Below, in pieces: positions 1-8,613 of a stretch of 64,000 nt of DNA. The notes below the pieces were generated by a model. It had not been told where the DNA came from. It did no database searches and saw nothing but the letters and a program-made list of their open reading frames with translations. This DNA is from Sphingobium baderi (lineage in GTDB: Bacteria > Pseudomonadota > Alphaproteobacteria > Sphingomonadales > Sphingomonadaceae). Where the stretch lies: the NCBI RefSeq assembly GCF_001456115.1, contig NZ_CP013264.1, forward strand, positions 1,506,501 through 1,570,500. The letters run 5' to 3'. Position 1 is the first letter of the stretch, and every line of letters starts with the position of its first letter. Position numbers and translations under genes: made by a program.

Positions 1-215
1 AGCAGTTCGTCCAACGCTTTGGGATCGATCACCGCACCCGAGAGGATATGGGCGCCGATCTCGGAGCCTTTTTCGAGCACGCACACAGCCAGCTCCATAC
101 CCCCGTCATTGGCGAGCTGCTTGAGCCGGATTGCCGCTGACAGCCCGGCTGGCCCGCCGCCTACGATGACGACGTCGTAGGGCATCGATTCCCGATCGCT
201 TCCCGTCTCATTCAT
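1..215 (-). CDS. Electron transfer flavoprotein-ubiquinone oxidoreductase, N-terminal part
   Basis: The first 71 codons of a flavoprotein run off the left edge. Seen: an N-terminal FAD-binding Rossmann motif (VVIVGGGPAGLSAA) followed by an LEKGSEIGAHILSGAV segment, which I recognise as the conserved N-terminus of ETF-QO. The family passes electrons from reduced ETF to membrane ubiquinone and carries FAD plus a C-terminal 4Fe-4S cluster, which lies outside the window. I used the ATG at 215; a second in-frame ATG at 188 lies just before the PYDVV segment. Upstream on the same strand are a ferredoxin and etfA/etfB, so this is a local ETF-to-quinone chain serving the acyl-CoA dehydrogenase at 4.6-5.7 kb. 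Confidence 0.88.
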   Translation of the reverse strand, partial: MNETGSDRESMPYDVVIVGGGPAGLSAAIRLKQLANDGGMELAVCVLEKGSEIGAHILSGAVIDPKALDEL

Positions 216-269
216 TGCCCATGCCGTCCATTTAACTCAACGCAAGCGCGTCTTTGCATGATCTGGGTC

Positions 270-587
270 TCAATCTTCCGGGGCGATGGTGATCGTAAGT
301 CCGTCGAGCACGTCGGACCAGGGGATCTGGCACGAGAGGCGGGAGACGTGTCTGCGATGCTCGGAGCTGTCGAGAAGGTCGTCTTCGTCTGCGCTCATCG
401 CGGGAAGCTGATCGAACGAATCCTCCGCAATGAAGACATGGCACGTCGCGCAGGAGCAGCATCCGCCGCACAGCGCCATCAGTTCATCGATGCCATTCTC
501 GCGAATTATTTCCATCACCGAAAGACCCGGCTCTGGGGTGACCCGCACCGCGCTTCCGTCTCTCGTGACAATGTTCAGTGTCGACAT
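270..587 (-). CDS. 2Fe-2S ferredoxin, putidaredoxin/terpredoxin type
   Basis: This 105-residue ferredoxin is expected to carry single electrons from an FAD reductase to a cytochrome P450 or similar oxygenase. Cluster ligands are visible as C40-x5-C46-x2-C49 and C86, the spacing of vertebrate-type/putidaredoxin-like ferredoxins, with the typical CATCHV segment and the LSCQI context at the last cysteine. An extra cysteine pair (C43, C44) sits inside the first loop. It lies 9 bp downstream of etfA on the same strand and before the ETF-QO gene, so it is probably co-transcribed with etfBA. No ferredoxin reductase gene of this class is seen nearby. The P450 it serves is not certain; the CYP108-like enzyme at 34 kb is a candidate. 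Confidence 0.88.
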   Translation of the reverse strand: MSTLNIVTRDGSAVRVTPEPGLSVMEIIRENGIDELMALCGGCCSCATCHVFIAEDSFDQLPAMSADEDDLLDSSEHRRHVSRLSCQIPWSDVLDGLTITIAPED

Positions 588-596
588 GGTATACCC

Positions 597-1532
597 TCAG
601 CCCGAAAGCTTCTCTGTAAGTTCGGGCACGACCTTGAAGAGATCCCCCACAAGACCAATGTCGGCCACCTGGAAGATCGGCGCGTCCTCGTCCTTGTTGA
701 TGGCAATGATGGTCTTGGAGTCCTTCATGCCGGCCAGATGCTGGATGGCGCCGGAGATACCGACCGCGACATAGACTTCGGGCGCGACGATCTTGCCGGT
801 CTGTCCGACCTGATAATCGTTAGGAACATAGCCCGCATCGACCGCCGCGCGGCTGGCGCCTACGCCAGCGCCCAGCTTGTCGGCGAGGGGGAAGATCACT
901 TGCTCGAATGTCGGACCGTCCTTCAAGGCGCGGCCGCCCGATACGATGATCTTGGCCGACGTGAGTTCGGGGCGCTCGAGCTTGGCGATCTCGGCTCCGA
1001 CGAAGCTTGAAAGGCCCTTGTCGCCGGTCGAGGCAACGGCTTCGACTGTGCCCGATCCACCGTCCCTGGCGGCCTTTTCAAACGCCGTGCCGCGCACGGT
1101 GATGACCTTCCTGGCGTCGCTTGACTTGACCGTCGCGATTGCGTTTCCGGCATAGGTCGGGCGGGTGAAGGTGTCGTCGCTCTCGACCGATAGGATTTCG
1201 CTCACCTGCATGACATCGAGCAGCGCGGCAACGCGCGGCGCGATGTTTTTGCCGTTCGACGTGGCGGGCGCGACGAATGCGTCGTGGCTGCCCATCAACT
1301 CAACGATGAGCGGCGCGACATTCTCGGCCAGCGCATGATCGAATGCCGCGTCGTCGGCGACATGGACCTTGCCTACGCCGGCGATCCTGGCGGCTTCGGC
1401 GGCGACGCCGTCCACGCCCTTGCCGGCGACGATCAGGTGAACTTCGCCGAGCTTCGACGCGGCAGTGACGGCGGAGAGGGTGGCGTCCTTGACGGCGCCG
1501 GCCTCATGCTCAACCCATACGAGAGTTTTCAT
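597..1532 (-). CDS. etfA: Electron transfer flavoprotein subunit alpha
   Basis: The protein is 311 residues, the usual length for bacterial EtfA. The N-terminal half has the ETF fold ([11 protein letters not shown] start) and the C-terminal half is the FAD-binding domain, with the signature around [15 protein letters not shown] and [11 protein letters not shown] near residues 255-285. With EtfB it forms the soluble heterodimer that accepts electrons from acyl-CoA dehydrogenases and gives them to ETF-QO. It follows etfB after a 107-bp gap that holds a palindromic repeat. Its position next to a catabolic acyl-CoA dehydrogenase rather than fatty-acid genes suggests a dedicated second ETF copy; that is inference because the rest of the genome is not visible. 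Confidence 0.95.
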   Translation of the reverse strand: MKTLVWVEHEAGAVKDATLSAVTAASKLGEVHLIVAGKGVDGVAAEAARIAGVGKVHVADDAAFDHALAENVAPLIVELMGSHDAFVAPATSNGKNIAPRVAALLDVMQVSEILSVESDDTFTRPTYAGNAIATVKSSDARKVITVRGTAFEKAARDGGSGTVEAVASTGDKGLSSFVGAEIAKLERPELTSAKIIVSGGRALKDGPTFEQVIFPLADKLGAGVGASRAAVDAGYVPNDYQVGQTGKIVAPEVYVAVGISGAIQHLAGMKDSKTIIAINKDEDAPIFQVADIGLVGDLFKVVPELTEKLSG

Positions 1533-1550
1533 CTTTTCAATCCTCTATCC

Positions 1551-1625
1551 CCGTTCGGGCTGAGCCTTGTCGAAGCCCTGTTCTTCTTGAAAAGGACTGT
1601 CCTTCGACAAGCTCAGGACGAACGG
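1551..1625. repeat. Sphingomonad-type palindromic intergenic repeat
   Basis: Two imperfect inverted arms, 1551-1575 and 1602-1625, read CCGTTCGGGCTGAGCC... and ...GCTCAGGACGAACGG, each with the TTGTCGAAG/CTTCGACAA core next to the loop. I recognise this as the short dispersed repeat common between genes in sphingomonad genomes. It sits between etfB and etfA and would form a strong stem-loop in the etfBA transcript, possibly setting relative expression or mRNA stability. Confidence 0.7.
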
Positions 1626-1639
1626 AATTGAAACCTGCC

Positions 1640-2389
1640 TCAGGCGGCGACGCCCATGACCTTGAGCTTGGCGACCAGCTCGTCGACGTCGGCGATCTTG
1701 ATGCCGGCGGTGCGCTGGGGCGGTTCGACGACCTTGAGCGTGGTGAGGCGCGGGGCGACGTCGACGCCGAAGTCGGCGGGTGCCTTGGTCGCGAGCGGCT
1801 TCGATTTCGCCTTCATGATATTGGGCAGCGAGGCGTAGCGCGGCTCGTTGAGGCGCAGGTCGGTGGTGACGATGGCGGGGGTCTTCAGCTTGACCGTCTC
1901 CAGGCCGCCGTCGACTTCGCGCGTCACGTTGACGGTGTCGCCGTCGACTTCCACCTTGGAAGCGAAGGTGCCCTGCGCCCAGCCGAGCAGCGCGGCCAGC
2001 ATCTGGCCGGTCTGGTTGCTGTCGTCGTCGATCGCCTGCTTGCCCAGGATGACGAGGCCGGGGGCCTCTTCCGCGACGATCTTGGCGAGCAGCTTGGCGA
2101 CGCCGAGCGGCTCGACCTCATCGTCGGTCTGGACGAGGATCGCGCGGTCCGCGCCCATGGCGAGCGCGGTGCGCAGCGTTTCCTGCGCCTTGGCAACGCC
2201 GATGGAGACCGCGACGATCTCCGTCGCCTCGCCCTTTTCCTTGAGGCGGATGGCTTCCTCGACCGCGATTTCGTCGAACGGGTTCATCGACATCTTGACG
2301 TTGGCGAGGTCGACGCCTGTCCCGTCGGCCTTCACGCGGGGTTTCACATTGTAGTCAATCACCCGCTTAACGGGCACGAGGATTTTCAT
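1640..2389 (-). CDS. etfB: Electron transfer flavoprotein subunit beta
   Basis: The protein is 249 residues. It begins [16 protein letters not shown] and contains the EtfB signature region ([18 protein letters not shown] near residues 185-202), so it is the AMP-binding partner of EtfA. It is the first gene of the leftward etfB-etfA-ferredoxin-ETF-QO unit. The start is clear, with an AGGTTTCTTAT leader and no better upstream codon. A perfect palindrome (2408-2426) lies 19-37 bp upstream of the start and is a likely operator for the divergent GntR regulator. Confidence 0.95.
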   Translation of the reverse strand: MKILVPVKRVIDYNVKPRVKADGTGVDLANVKMSMNPFDEIAVEEAIRLKEKGEATEIVAVSIGVAKAQETLRTALAMGADRAILVQTDDEVEPLGVAKLLAKIVAEEAPGLVILGKQAIDDDSNQTGQMLAALLGWAQGTFASKVEVDGDTVNVTREVDGGLETVKLKTPAIVTTDLRLNEPRYASLPNIMKAKSKPLATKAPADFGVDVAPRLTTLKVVEPPQRTAGIKIADVDELVAKLKVMGVAA

Positions 2390-2407
2390 AAGAAACCTCC
2401 AAAAGTG

Positions 2408-2426
2408 ATAATGGTCTAACCATTAT
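2408..2426. promoter_or_regulatory. Putative GntR/FadR-type operator, site A
   Basis: ATAATGGTCTAACCATTAT has perfect 8-bp arms around a 3-bp centre. The TGGTnnnACCA core matches the operator type of the FadR/PdhR branch of GntR regulators. It lies in the divergent region between etfB and the GntR gene, placed to control both. Related sites are at 3332, 5800, 14186, 20234 and 34182. Confidence 0.65.
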
Positions 2427-2498
2427 GTGTGACTATGGTAGAGGTCAAGAAGCTTTAGGCAGTTCGATGCCCGCTGTGGTAGCGGAAGGAGGCATCTC

Positions 2499-3308
2499 TT
2501 GGACATGAAACTGGACTCAGAACGGATGATATCGAAAATTTCGGCGGATGAGCTGGGCTTCGCTCCCATAAAAACGCAGCGCGCCTTCGAGGTCATCTGC
2601 GAGCAAATTCGGGCACGTCTCGCCAGCGGCCTGCTCAAATCCGGCGACAAGCTTCCGGCCGAACGCGAGCTTGCCGCCGAGTTTCAGGTGAGCCGCAGCG
2701 CGCTGCGCGAAGCGCTGCGCAGTCTTGAGGTGGCGGGCATCATCCGGAATGTCAAAGGGGTCAAGGGCGGCGCGTTCATCCAGTCGGCCGAGCCCGACCG
2801 CATCGTGCAGGCGATGCAGGACTATGTGCATCTGGGAAACGTCTCGCTCGATGAGCTTACCGAAGCCCGTCTCGCCATCCAGGACATCATCATAAGGCTT
2901 GTCTGCGAACGCGCCACAGAGGCTGATTTCATCGAGCTCGAGGCGGTGGCCGAGCGGACCCGTCGTGAAACGACGGTGGATGCGCGCTACGAGTGTGCCG
3001 TACAATATTATGCGGTGCTCGCCCGGGCCACGAAAAATCGCATGTTCGGGATCTTCGTCGATTCCCTCTCTGCCATTCTGCACGAATTTGTGCGCGGACC
3101 TGATTATGAGACGCTGCAGAAATCGCTGATCGAATCGCGATTCAGGCTTATCGGGTATCTGCGCAAACGTGACGCCGAGGCTGCTGCGAGCGAAATGCGG
3201 CGGCATCTTGAGCGGGTACATCGTCACGTACGAAAGAATCTCAAAGCTGCCGCGAAGCCCAATCAGGAAACCACCGAGGCGACCCGCGGCTCTCGCAAGG
3301 CGCGTTGA
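2499..3308 (+). CDS. GntR-family transcriptional regulator, FadR subfamily (FCD domain)
   Basis: This 269-residue regulator has an N-terminal winged HTH at about residues 25-90, with the typical GntR segments SGDKLPAERELA and VSRSALREALRSLE. An all-helical FCD ligand-binding domain follows from about residue 105 to 240, and a basic low-complexity tail closes the protein. FCD regulators usually bind organic acids or acyl-CoAs and repress catabolic operons. The start chosen is TTG at 2499, because GGAAGGA (2484-2490) lies 8 bp upstream; an in-frame ATG at 2505 would be about 14 bp away. It is divergent from etfB, with a palindromic operator between them, and directly precedes a CoA-transferase that has the same motif upstream. 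It is the best candidate regulator for the window-wide motif. Confidence 0.88.
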   Translation: MDMKLDSERMISKISADELGFAPIKTQRAFEVICEQIRARLASGLLKSGDKLPAERELAAEFQVSRSALREALRSLEVAGIIRNVKGVKGGAFIQSAEPDRIVQAMQDYVHLGNVSLDELTEARLAIQDIIIRLVCERATEADFIELEAVAERTRRETTVDARYECAVQYYAVLARATKNRMFGIFVDSLSAILHEFVRGPDYETLQKSLIESRFRLIGYLRKRDAEAAASEMRRHLERVHRHVRKNLKAAAKPNQETTEATRGSRKAR

Positions 3309-3331
3309 CCGGACGCCTACAATCCTTCAAT

Positions 3332-3344
3332 AGGTAGGACCATT
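3332..3344. promoter_or_regulatory. Putative GntR/FadR-type operator, site B
   Basis: On the minus strand this reads AATGGTCCTACCT, matching AATGGTnnnACC. It ends 24 bp before the CoA-transferase start and 24 bp after the GntR stop codon, a natural position for repression of the downstream gene. Confidence 0.5.
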
Positions 3345-3368
3345 CAATCTATCTATTCGACAGGTGAT

Positions 3369-4562
3369 GTGATGACCGACTCTGCTGGAAATGAGAGCCA
3401 CGGCGCACTCGACGAGGTCCGTGTACTGGATTTCACGAGCGTGATGGCGGGACCCTTCGCGACCCGGATGCTCGCAGATCTCGGCGCGGATGTCGTGAAG
3501 ATCGAATCGCTCGACGGCGATCAGGTGCGTTCCCGCCCTCCCGTTCGGGAAGGCTGCAGCGCCTATTTCGGTCATCTGAACGCAGGCAAACGCAGCATGG
3601 CCTGCAATCTCAAGTCGCCCAAGATTCGCTCCCTTATCCTTGACCTCGTCAAGCGCTTCGACGTTGTCGTCGAGAACTTCCGCCCTGGCGTCATGCAACG
3701 GTTCGGGCTTGATTATCAGGCGTTGTCCGCGATTAATCCACGGCTCATCTATTGTTCGATCTCGGGCTATGGGCAGCAGGGCCCCAAGGCGCACCATCCG
3801 GCTTATGCGCCGGTCATCCACGCGACCAGCGGGTTCGACATGGTCAACATGCACTATCAGGATGACGCATCGCGCCCGGCGGCCAGCGGCATCTTCATCG
3901 CCGACGTGCTGGGGGGCGTTCACGCTTTCGGCGCTATCCAGGCCGCGCTCTACCAACGAGAGAAGACCGGCAAGGGCCAGTATATCGACCTGTCCATGCT
4001 GGAGGCGATGGTCGGAATGCTGGTCTATGAGACGCAGGAGGCTCAATTCCCCGGTGGTGCGCGCCGGCCGCTGTACACGCCGCTCAAGACCCGGGACGGC
4101 TTCATCATGATCGCGCCAACCAGTCCTCGCAACTTCGAGCAGCTCAGCGATGCGGTGGGACATCCCGAATGGCGGGAGGATCCAAGATTTCGGACCGTTG
4201 CCGACCGCAATGCGAATTGGGCGACCCTGCTTGCTCTCGCCGAGGAATGGACCTGCCTGCGATCGTCTGAGGAGGCTGAGGAGATTCTGTCCGGGCACGG
4301 CGTACCATGTGGCCGCTACCGTGAAATGGCCGAGGTTCTCTCCGACCCACAGCTTGCCGCCCGCCAGGCTCTCACAACCATCAGCGATGCTGCGGGCCCC
4401 TATGCCGTTCCCAACCCGCCGTTCAGGATGAGCGGCTCGCGCGTGGAGGCTCGAAACCTCGTCGCGAGCCTGGGCCAGCATGGGCGCGCGCTTTTGACGG
4501 AGGAGCTTGGCGTGTCCCGGGACGACCTCGATGCCCTGCAAGCCGCAGGACAACTGATCTGA
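3369..4562 (+). CDS. CaiB/BaiF family (class III) CoA-transferase
   Basis: The protein is 397 residues, the usual length. Class III transferases move CoA between carboxylic acids through an enzyme-bound acyl anhydride on an aspartate. Seen: the N-terminal block LDFTSVMAGPFATRMLADLGADVVKIE, the ENFRPG motif near residue 100, and the FIADVLGG segment near residue 180, which should hold the catalytic aspartate. The GTG at 3369 overlaps a better ATG at 3372. The setting suggests it activates the pathway acid before the acyl-CoA dehydrogenase acts. A bidirectional terminator separates it from that convergent gene. The substrate cannot be read from sequence. Confidence 0.9.
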   Translation: MMTDSAGNESHGALDEVRVLDFTSVMAGPFATRMLADLGADVVKIESLDGDQVRSRPPVREGCSAYFGHLNAGKRSMACNLKSPKIRSLILDLVKRFDVVVENFRPGVMQRFGLDYQALSAINPRLIYCSISGYGQQGPKAHHPAYAPVIHATSGFDMVNMHYQDDASRPAASGIFIADVLGGVHAFGAIQAALYQREKTGKGQYIDLSMLEAMVGMLVYETQEAQFPGGARRPLYTPLKTRDGFIMIAPTSPRNFEQLSDAVGHPEWREDPRFRTVADRNANWATLLALAEEWTCLRSSEEAEEILSGHGVPCGRYREMAEVLSDPQLAARQALTTISDAAGPYAVPNPPFRMSGSRVEARNLVASLGQHGRALLTEELGVSRDDLDALQAAGQLI

Positions 4563-4565
4563 CAA

Positions 4566-4597
4566 AAAAGGGGGAGGCCATCGGCGCTCCCCCTTTT
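4566..4597. terminator. Bidirectional rho-independent terminator
   Basis: A perfect 11-bp stem (AAAAGGGGGAG at 4566-4576 and CTCCCCCTTTT at 4587-4597) with a 10-nt loop lies between two convergent genes. A-tracts and T-tracts flank it on both sides, so it can end transcription from the CoA-transferase and from the acyl-CoA dehydrogenase. Confidence 0.8.
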
Positions 4598-4600
4598 CCC

Positions 4601-5740
4601 TTAGCGAAGCAACTCGCGGGCGATGGTGTTGCGCTGGATCTCCGAAGAGCCCTCATAGATCCGGGTGATGCGGATATCGCGATAGAGCCGCTCGACTGCA
4701 AAGCCCCGACAATATCCGCTGCCGCCGAAAATCTGGACGGCGGTATCGACGGTGCGGCTGCCCGCTTCGGTCGCGAAAAGCTTTGCCATCGATGCCAGTT
4801 CGCGGCTCTTGTCTCCCTGATCGTAACGCCAGGCAGCGTCGAGCAGGATCAGGCGAGCAGCGCGCATGTCGGTGGCCATATTGGCGAGATAGTGGCGGAT
4901 CGCCTGGAATTCGGAGATGACGCCGCCAAAAGCGGGGCGGACTTTCGATTCATCGATCGCCAGCTCCAAGGCATATTCGCCCATACCGACGGCTGTTGCG
5001 CCGACGTTGATCCGCCCTTCATTGAGTCCCTCGAGGGCATAGCGGAAACCCTGTCCTTCTTCGCCGAGCAGCGCGTCGGCCGGAACTTGACATTCATCGA
5101 AGCTGAGTTCGAACACGCCGGGCGTCGCGGTGCCCATCAGCTCGATCGTGCCGGTAACGGCGAAGCCGGGCGTGTCGGCCGGCATCAGGAAGGCGGAGAT
5201 ACCGTTGCGGGCGCCCGCCGTCTTGTCCGTGTAGGCGTACACGATGATGTGTTTCGCCTTCTTGCCGTTGGAGATATAGGTTTTGCTGCCATTGATGCGC
5301 CAGCCATCGGCGTTGCGAACCGCGGTTGTACGCATGGAGCCCGGGTCGGAGCCGCTATTGGGTTCGGTCAGCGCAAACGCGATCGGAATTTCACCTGTCG
5401 CCATGCCGGGCAGCAGGGCAGCACGCTGTTCGTCGCTCGCATGATGGATGATGTTCTTGGCGCCTGGCCCCATGAGGGGTCTCAGTTCCGTCCAGAATTG
5501 AGGGGGGAGTCGGGCAAGCTCGATCTGCACCGCCGCCTGGGCCAGCGCACCGAGGCCCAGGCCGCCATATGCCTCCGGCAGCGCCATGCCGAAATAGCCG
5601 TTATCGACCAATGTCTGGCGAACGATCGGCGGAACTACCCCGGTGGCCTGGAACTCGGCTTCATAGGGAAGCAGATCGCGAACGATGGTTCGCGTAACAT
5701 CACAAAATTCCTTGATGTCATCGGGGAGTTCAAAATCCAT
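4601..5740 (-). CDS. Acyl-CoA dehydrogenase family protein
   Basis: About 379 residues with the full ACAD architecture: N-terminal helical domain, middle beta domain with the FALTEPNSGSDPGSM signature near residues 125-140, and a C-terminal helical domain ending in RIYEGSSEIQRNTIARELLR. The glutamate of YEGSSE is at the position of the catalytic base in many ACADs. The enzyme introduces an alpha,beta double bond in an acyl-CoA and gives electrons to ETF, here encoded 2 kb away. I chose the ATG at 5740 because a CCGGAG ribosome-binding site lies 8 bp upstream; an ATG 18 bp further out exists. Motif site C lies upstream, between this gene and the divergent LysR gene. Confidence 0.92.
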   Translation of the reverse strand: MDFELPDDIKEFCDVTRTIVRDLLPYEAEFQATGVVPPIVRQTLVDNGYFGMALPEAYGGLGLGALAQAAVQIELARLPPQFWTELRPLMGPGAKNIIHHASDEQRAALLPGMATGEIPIAFALTEPNSGSDPGSMRTTAVRNADGWRINGSKTYISNGKKAKHIIVYAYTDKTAGARNGISAFLMPADTPGFAVTGTIELMGTATPGVFELSFDECQVPADALLGEEGQGFRYALEGLNEGRINVGATAVGMGEYALELAIDESKVRPAFGGVISEFQAIRHYLANMATDMRAARLILLDAAWRYDQGDKSRELASMAKLFATEAGSRTVDTAVQIFGGSGYCRGFAVERLYRDIRITRIYEGSSEIQRNTIARELLR

Positions 5741-5799
5741 GACAATATCTCCGGTCATTGAGCGTTGATGGAAGGACCGGGCTTGGCTAGCATCTGTTT

Positions 5800-5813
5800 A
5801 ATGGTCCGTCCAT
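5800..5813. promoter_or_regulatory. Putative GntR/FadR-type operator, site C
   Basis: AATGGTCCGTCCATT (5799-5813) is an imperfect palindrome with one deviation from AATGGTnnnACC (T for A at the tenth position). It lies in the divergent region between the acyl-CoA dehydrogenase and the LysR-type gene. Confidence 0.45.
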
Positions 5814-5862
5814 TTAAAATTTGTTTGGCTAGAGGCGTCACCTGGGATAGGCCTGCGCTCTG

Positions 5863-7095
5863 ATGGCTGCCGACCCATTCGACATAAACCTGCGCCACCT
5901 GCGCGCTCTGATCGCCATCGAAGAGCATGGCAGCATCACGGCGGCCGCCGATGCCGTTAGTCTTTCGCAGCCTGCCTTGACGCAGGGCCTGGCGAAGCTC
6001 GAACGGCAATTCGGCTACACCTTCTTCGAACGGCGTTCCGGGGGGATGGTCGCCACGGCCATGGGGCGCATCGTTGTTGCACGGGCGCAAGCCGCGATCG
6101 AACATCTCTCGGCCGGAGCCAAGGGACTGTCAGCCGCATTCCTGCATCCGGATCGGCTGATGACCATGACCCAGCTTCGCGCGCTGCTGGCCGTCGCGGA
6201 AGCGGGTAGCTTTGCGGGCGCCGCGAATGTCACGGGGCTTTCGCAGACGGCCGTTCATCGAGCGGTCGGTGATCTGGAGCAGATCATCGGCGCGACGATC
6301 GTCGAGCGTCGTGGCCGTGTCGTCTGGCTCAACGCGGCGGGAAAGCGTCTCGCGCGAGGAACCCGCCTCGCGCTTGCGGAGATTTCGGCTGCGATCGTCG
6401 AGCTGGCGATCGATGGCGGTGGTGGAAGCGAACAAATCTCGTTCGGCGCGTTGCCGCTGTCCCGGCCACTGCTGGTCCCGGCCGCGATGGCGCAAATGGT
6501 GCGTGCCGAGCCGCGCGCCGCCTTCAAGATCCTTGAAGGCAGTTGGCGTGAACTGGTCGAACCGCTGCGCGACGGAGTTATCGACATGATCGTCGGCGCG
6601 CTTCGTCCCTATGAGATCGCAGATCTTTACCAGTTGCCGCTGGTTGAAGATCGACTGATCGTCGTTGCCGGCAGCCAGCATCCTCTTGTGGGGCAGGAGA
6701 ATCCTTCCATGGAGCAACTCGCGTCCTATCCCTGGGTCGTATCACCGCCCAGCACGCCCTCCCGGGAGCAATGGGAACGCGTTTTCAAAGGGGCTTCTAT
6801 GCCCGCAACGCCGATCGAGTGCAGTTCGGTGATGATCATAGGCCGACTGCTCTGGGAAACGAATTTCCTAACGCTGCTGTCGCCCGATCAGGTGGCACTC
6901 CAGATCCGAAGCGGACTTCTCGCGCAGATCGGCCAGCCTCTGGAAGGCACCAAGCGAACCGTCGGCATCACCACGCGTCGCAGTTGGCGGCCGACGGCAA
7001 CGCAGCGCCGCTTTCTCGACATGCTCCGGGAAGCCGCGACGCAAATGCGATCCGAGGAGAACCAGCCCGGTCTGCGAGACTCAGGCTGGCTGTGA
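5863..7095 (+). CDS. LysR-family regulator with two tandem HTH domains
   Basis: At 410 residues it is about 100 longer than a standard LysR protein, and the excess is a second DNA-binding domain. HTH 1 spans about residues 9-60 (LRHLRALIAIEEHGSITAAA ... FFERRSG) and HTH 2 about residues 103-156 (MTQLRALLAVAEAGSFAGAA ... IVERRGR). A LysR substrate-binding domain follows from about residue 180 to 380. Both HTH copies keep the hydrophobic and alanine positions of a functional LysR helix-turn-helix, so neither looks dead. It is divergent from the acyl-CoA dehydrogenase, which LysR regulators often control, and convergent with the aldehyde dehydrogenase. Confidence 0.87.
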   Translation: MAADPFDINLRHLRALIAIEEHGSITAAADAVSLSQPALTQGLAKLERQFGYTFFERRSGGMVATAMGRIVVARAQAAIEHLSAGAKGLSAAFLHPDRLMTMTQLRALLAVAEAGSFAGAANVTGLSQTAVHRAVGDLEQIIGATIVERRGRVVWLNAAGKRLARGTRLALAEISAAIVELAIDGGGGSEQISFGALPLSRPLLVPAAMAQMVRAEPRAAFKILEGSWRELVEPLRDGVIDMIVGALRPYEIADLYQLPLVEDRLIVVAGSQHPLVGQENPSMEQLASYPWVVSPPSTPSREQWERVFKGASMPATPIECSSVMIIGRLLWETNFLTLLSPDQVALQIRSGLLAQIGQPLEGTKRTVGITTRRSWRPTATQRRFLDMLREAATQMRSEENQPGLRDSGWL

Positions 7096-7106
7096 GAGGT
7101 TATGGT

Positions 7107-8594
7107 TTAGTCCAGCTTGATCCAGACGGCCTTGGTCTCGAGATACTCCTCGATATGATGCGGGCCTGACTCCCGGCCGAAGCCGCTCATGCCGTAGCCG
7201 CCAAAAGGTACGCCTGGATCAAGCACCTGATAGCAATTGACCCATACAGATCCGGCGCGAATGCCGCGAGCCATGCGATGCGCTGTGGCAAGGTCGCGCG
7301 TCCACACACCACTGCCAAGACCGAACTCGGTTGCATTGGCGCGCTCCAGAACTTCTTCGATCGTATCGAAGCTGAAGCTTGCAAGGACCGGACCGAAAAT
7401 CTCCTCGCGCGCGATCGTCATCGTGTCCGACACATTGTCGAAGATGGTAGGTTGGATGAAATACCCACCGTCATAGCCGGTGCCCGAAAGACGCGCGCCG
7501 CCGACCAAGGCACTTGCGCCTTCAGCTACAGCGCCTTCCATGAAGCCGAGGATCTTTTCCATCTGAGGGCCTGAGACAACCGGCCCGATCTGTGTCTGCG
7601 GGTCCAGAGGATCGCCGACCTTCATCGTCTTCGTGAACGCGGCGAGGCGCTCCATGAATTCTTCGCGGATCGAGGAGTGGACATAGAGGCGGGTGCCAGC
7701 CGAACATATCTGCCCTGAATTGGCGAACACGGCCATGGCCGCTGCCGGCACCGCCTTGTCGAGGTCCGCATCTGCGAAAACGATGTTGGGGGACTTGCCG
7801 CCCAGTTCCACGCTCACACGCTTCATGGTAGGCGCGGCCGCGAGCAGGATTTTCTCGCCCACGCCGGTCGAGCCGGTGAACGCGATCTTGTCGACACCAG
7901 GATGAGCGGAAAGGGCGGCGCCGGCGTCGCCCTTTCCCGTCACGATGTTAATGACGCCCTCGGGGACCCCCGCTTCAAGGCACAATTCGCCGAAGCGGAG
8001 CGCCGAAAGCGGCGTTTGCTCTGCCGGCTTCATGACCAGCGTACAGCCGGACGCCAACACCGGACCGGCTTTCCAAACCGACATGCCGATCGGACCATTC
8101 CAGGGATTGATTGCAGCGACCACGCCAATCGGCTCCTTGAGCGTATGTGAAAGCACGTCGCCCGGCGCCGAATTGTCCAGCGTTTCGCCTGAAATCAGCG
8201 TCGCCTGACCGGCATAGTAGCGCAGCAGCGCGCCAGCGCGCACCTTTCCGAGCACGGTACGGCTGTAGGGCGCACCCAGGTCCAGCGTGTCGAGCATGGC
8301 GAGCTCATCGTAATGCTGCTCGACGAGGTCGGCGAGCCGCAGCATGATGCGCTGACGCTCTGCGCCCTTCATGCGGGCCCACGGGCCAGTGAGTGCGGCG
8401 CGAGCGACCTTGACGGCGCGATCGACATCTTCCGCGCAACCGTGCGCCACCATCGCAAGCAGGTCACCGGTCGCAGGGTTGCGCGTCTCGAACCTCTTTC
8501 CCGAAAGGGCAGGGACGCGCTGGCCACCGATCAGCATATCCTGTTCGGGTGTGTCGAGCAGGGCGGGGCGGGGAGGAATGGTCATCATATGCAT
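7107..8594 (-). CDS. NAD(P)-dependent aldehyde dehydrogenase
   Basis: The protein is 495 residues with the full ALDH fold. Catalytic features seen: VELGGKSPN (active-site glutamate, about residue 265) and FANSGQICSAGTR (nucleophilic cysteine, about residue 297), plus the cofactor motif FTGSTGVG. It oxidises an aldehyde to the acid. It is the last gene of the leftward operon and follows the GMC alcohol oxidoreductase by 19 bp, so it probably takes the aldehyde made by that enzyme. An AGGAGAG ribosome-binding site precedes the ATG. Confidence 0.93.
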   Translation of the reverse strand: MHMMTIPPRPALLDTPEQDMLIGGQRVPALSGKRFETRNPATGDLLAMVAHGCAEDVDRAVKVARAALTGPWARMKGAERQRIMLRLADLVEQHYDELAMLDTLDLGAPYSRTVLGKVRAGALLRYYAGQATLISGETLDNSAPGDVLSHTLKEPIGVVAAINPWNGPIGMSVWKAGPVLASGCTLVMKPAEQTPLSALRFGELCLEAGVPEGVINIVTGKGDAGAALSAHPGVDKIAFTGSTGVGEKILLAAAPTMKRVSVELGGKSPNIVFADADLDKAVPAAAMAVFANSGQICSAGTRLYVHSSIREEFMERLAAFTKTMKVGDPLDPQTQIGPVVSGPQMEKILGFMEGAVAEGASALVGGARLSGTGYDGGYFIQPTIFDNVSDTMTIAREEIFGPVLASFSFDTIEEVLERANATEFGLGSGVWTRDLATAHRMARGIRAGSVWVNCYQVLDPGVPFGGYGMSGFGRESGPHHIEEYLETKAVWIKLD

Positions 8595-8613
8595 GGGGCT
8601 CTCCTGTTCTGGT

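Noticed and set aside
221-236. Half-site like the regulator motif (TTAAATGGACGGC on the minus strand) near the ETF-QO start
   Set aside because: Only the AATGG part matches and the second half is absent. It is too weak to list as an operator.
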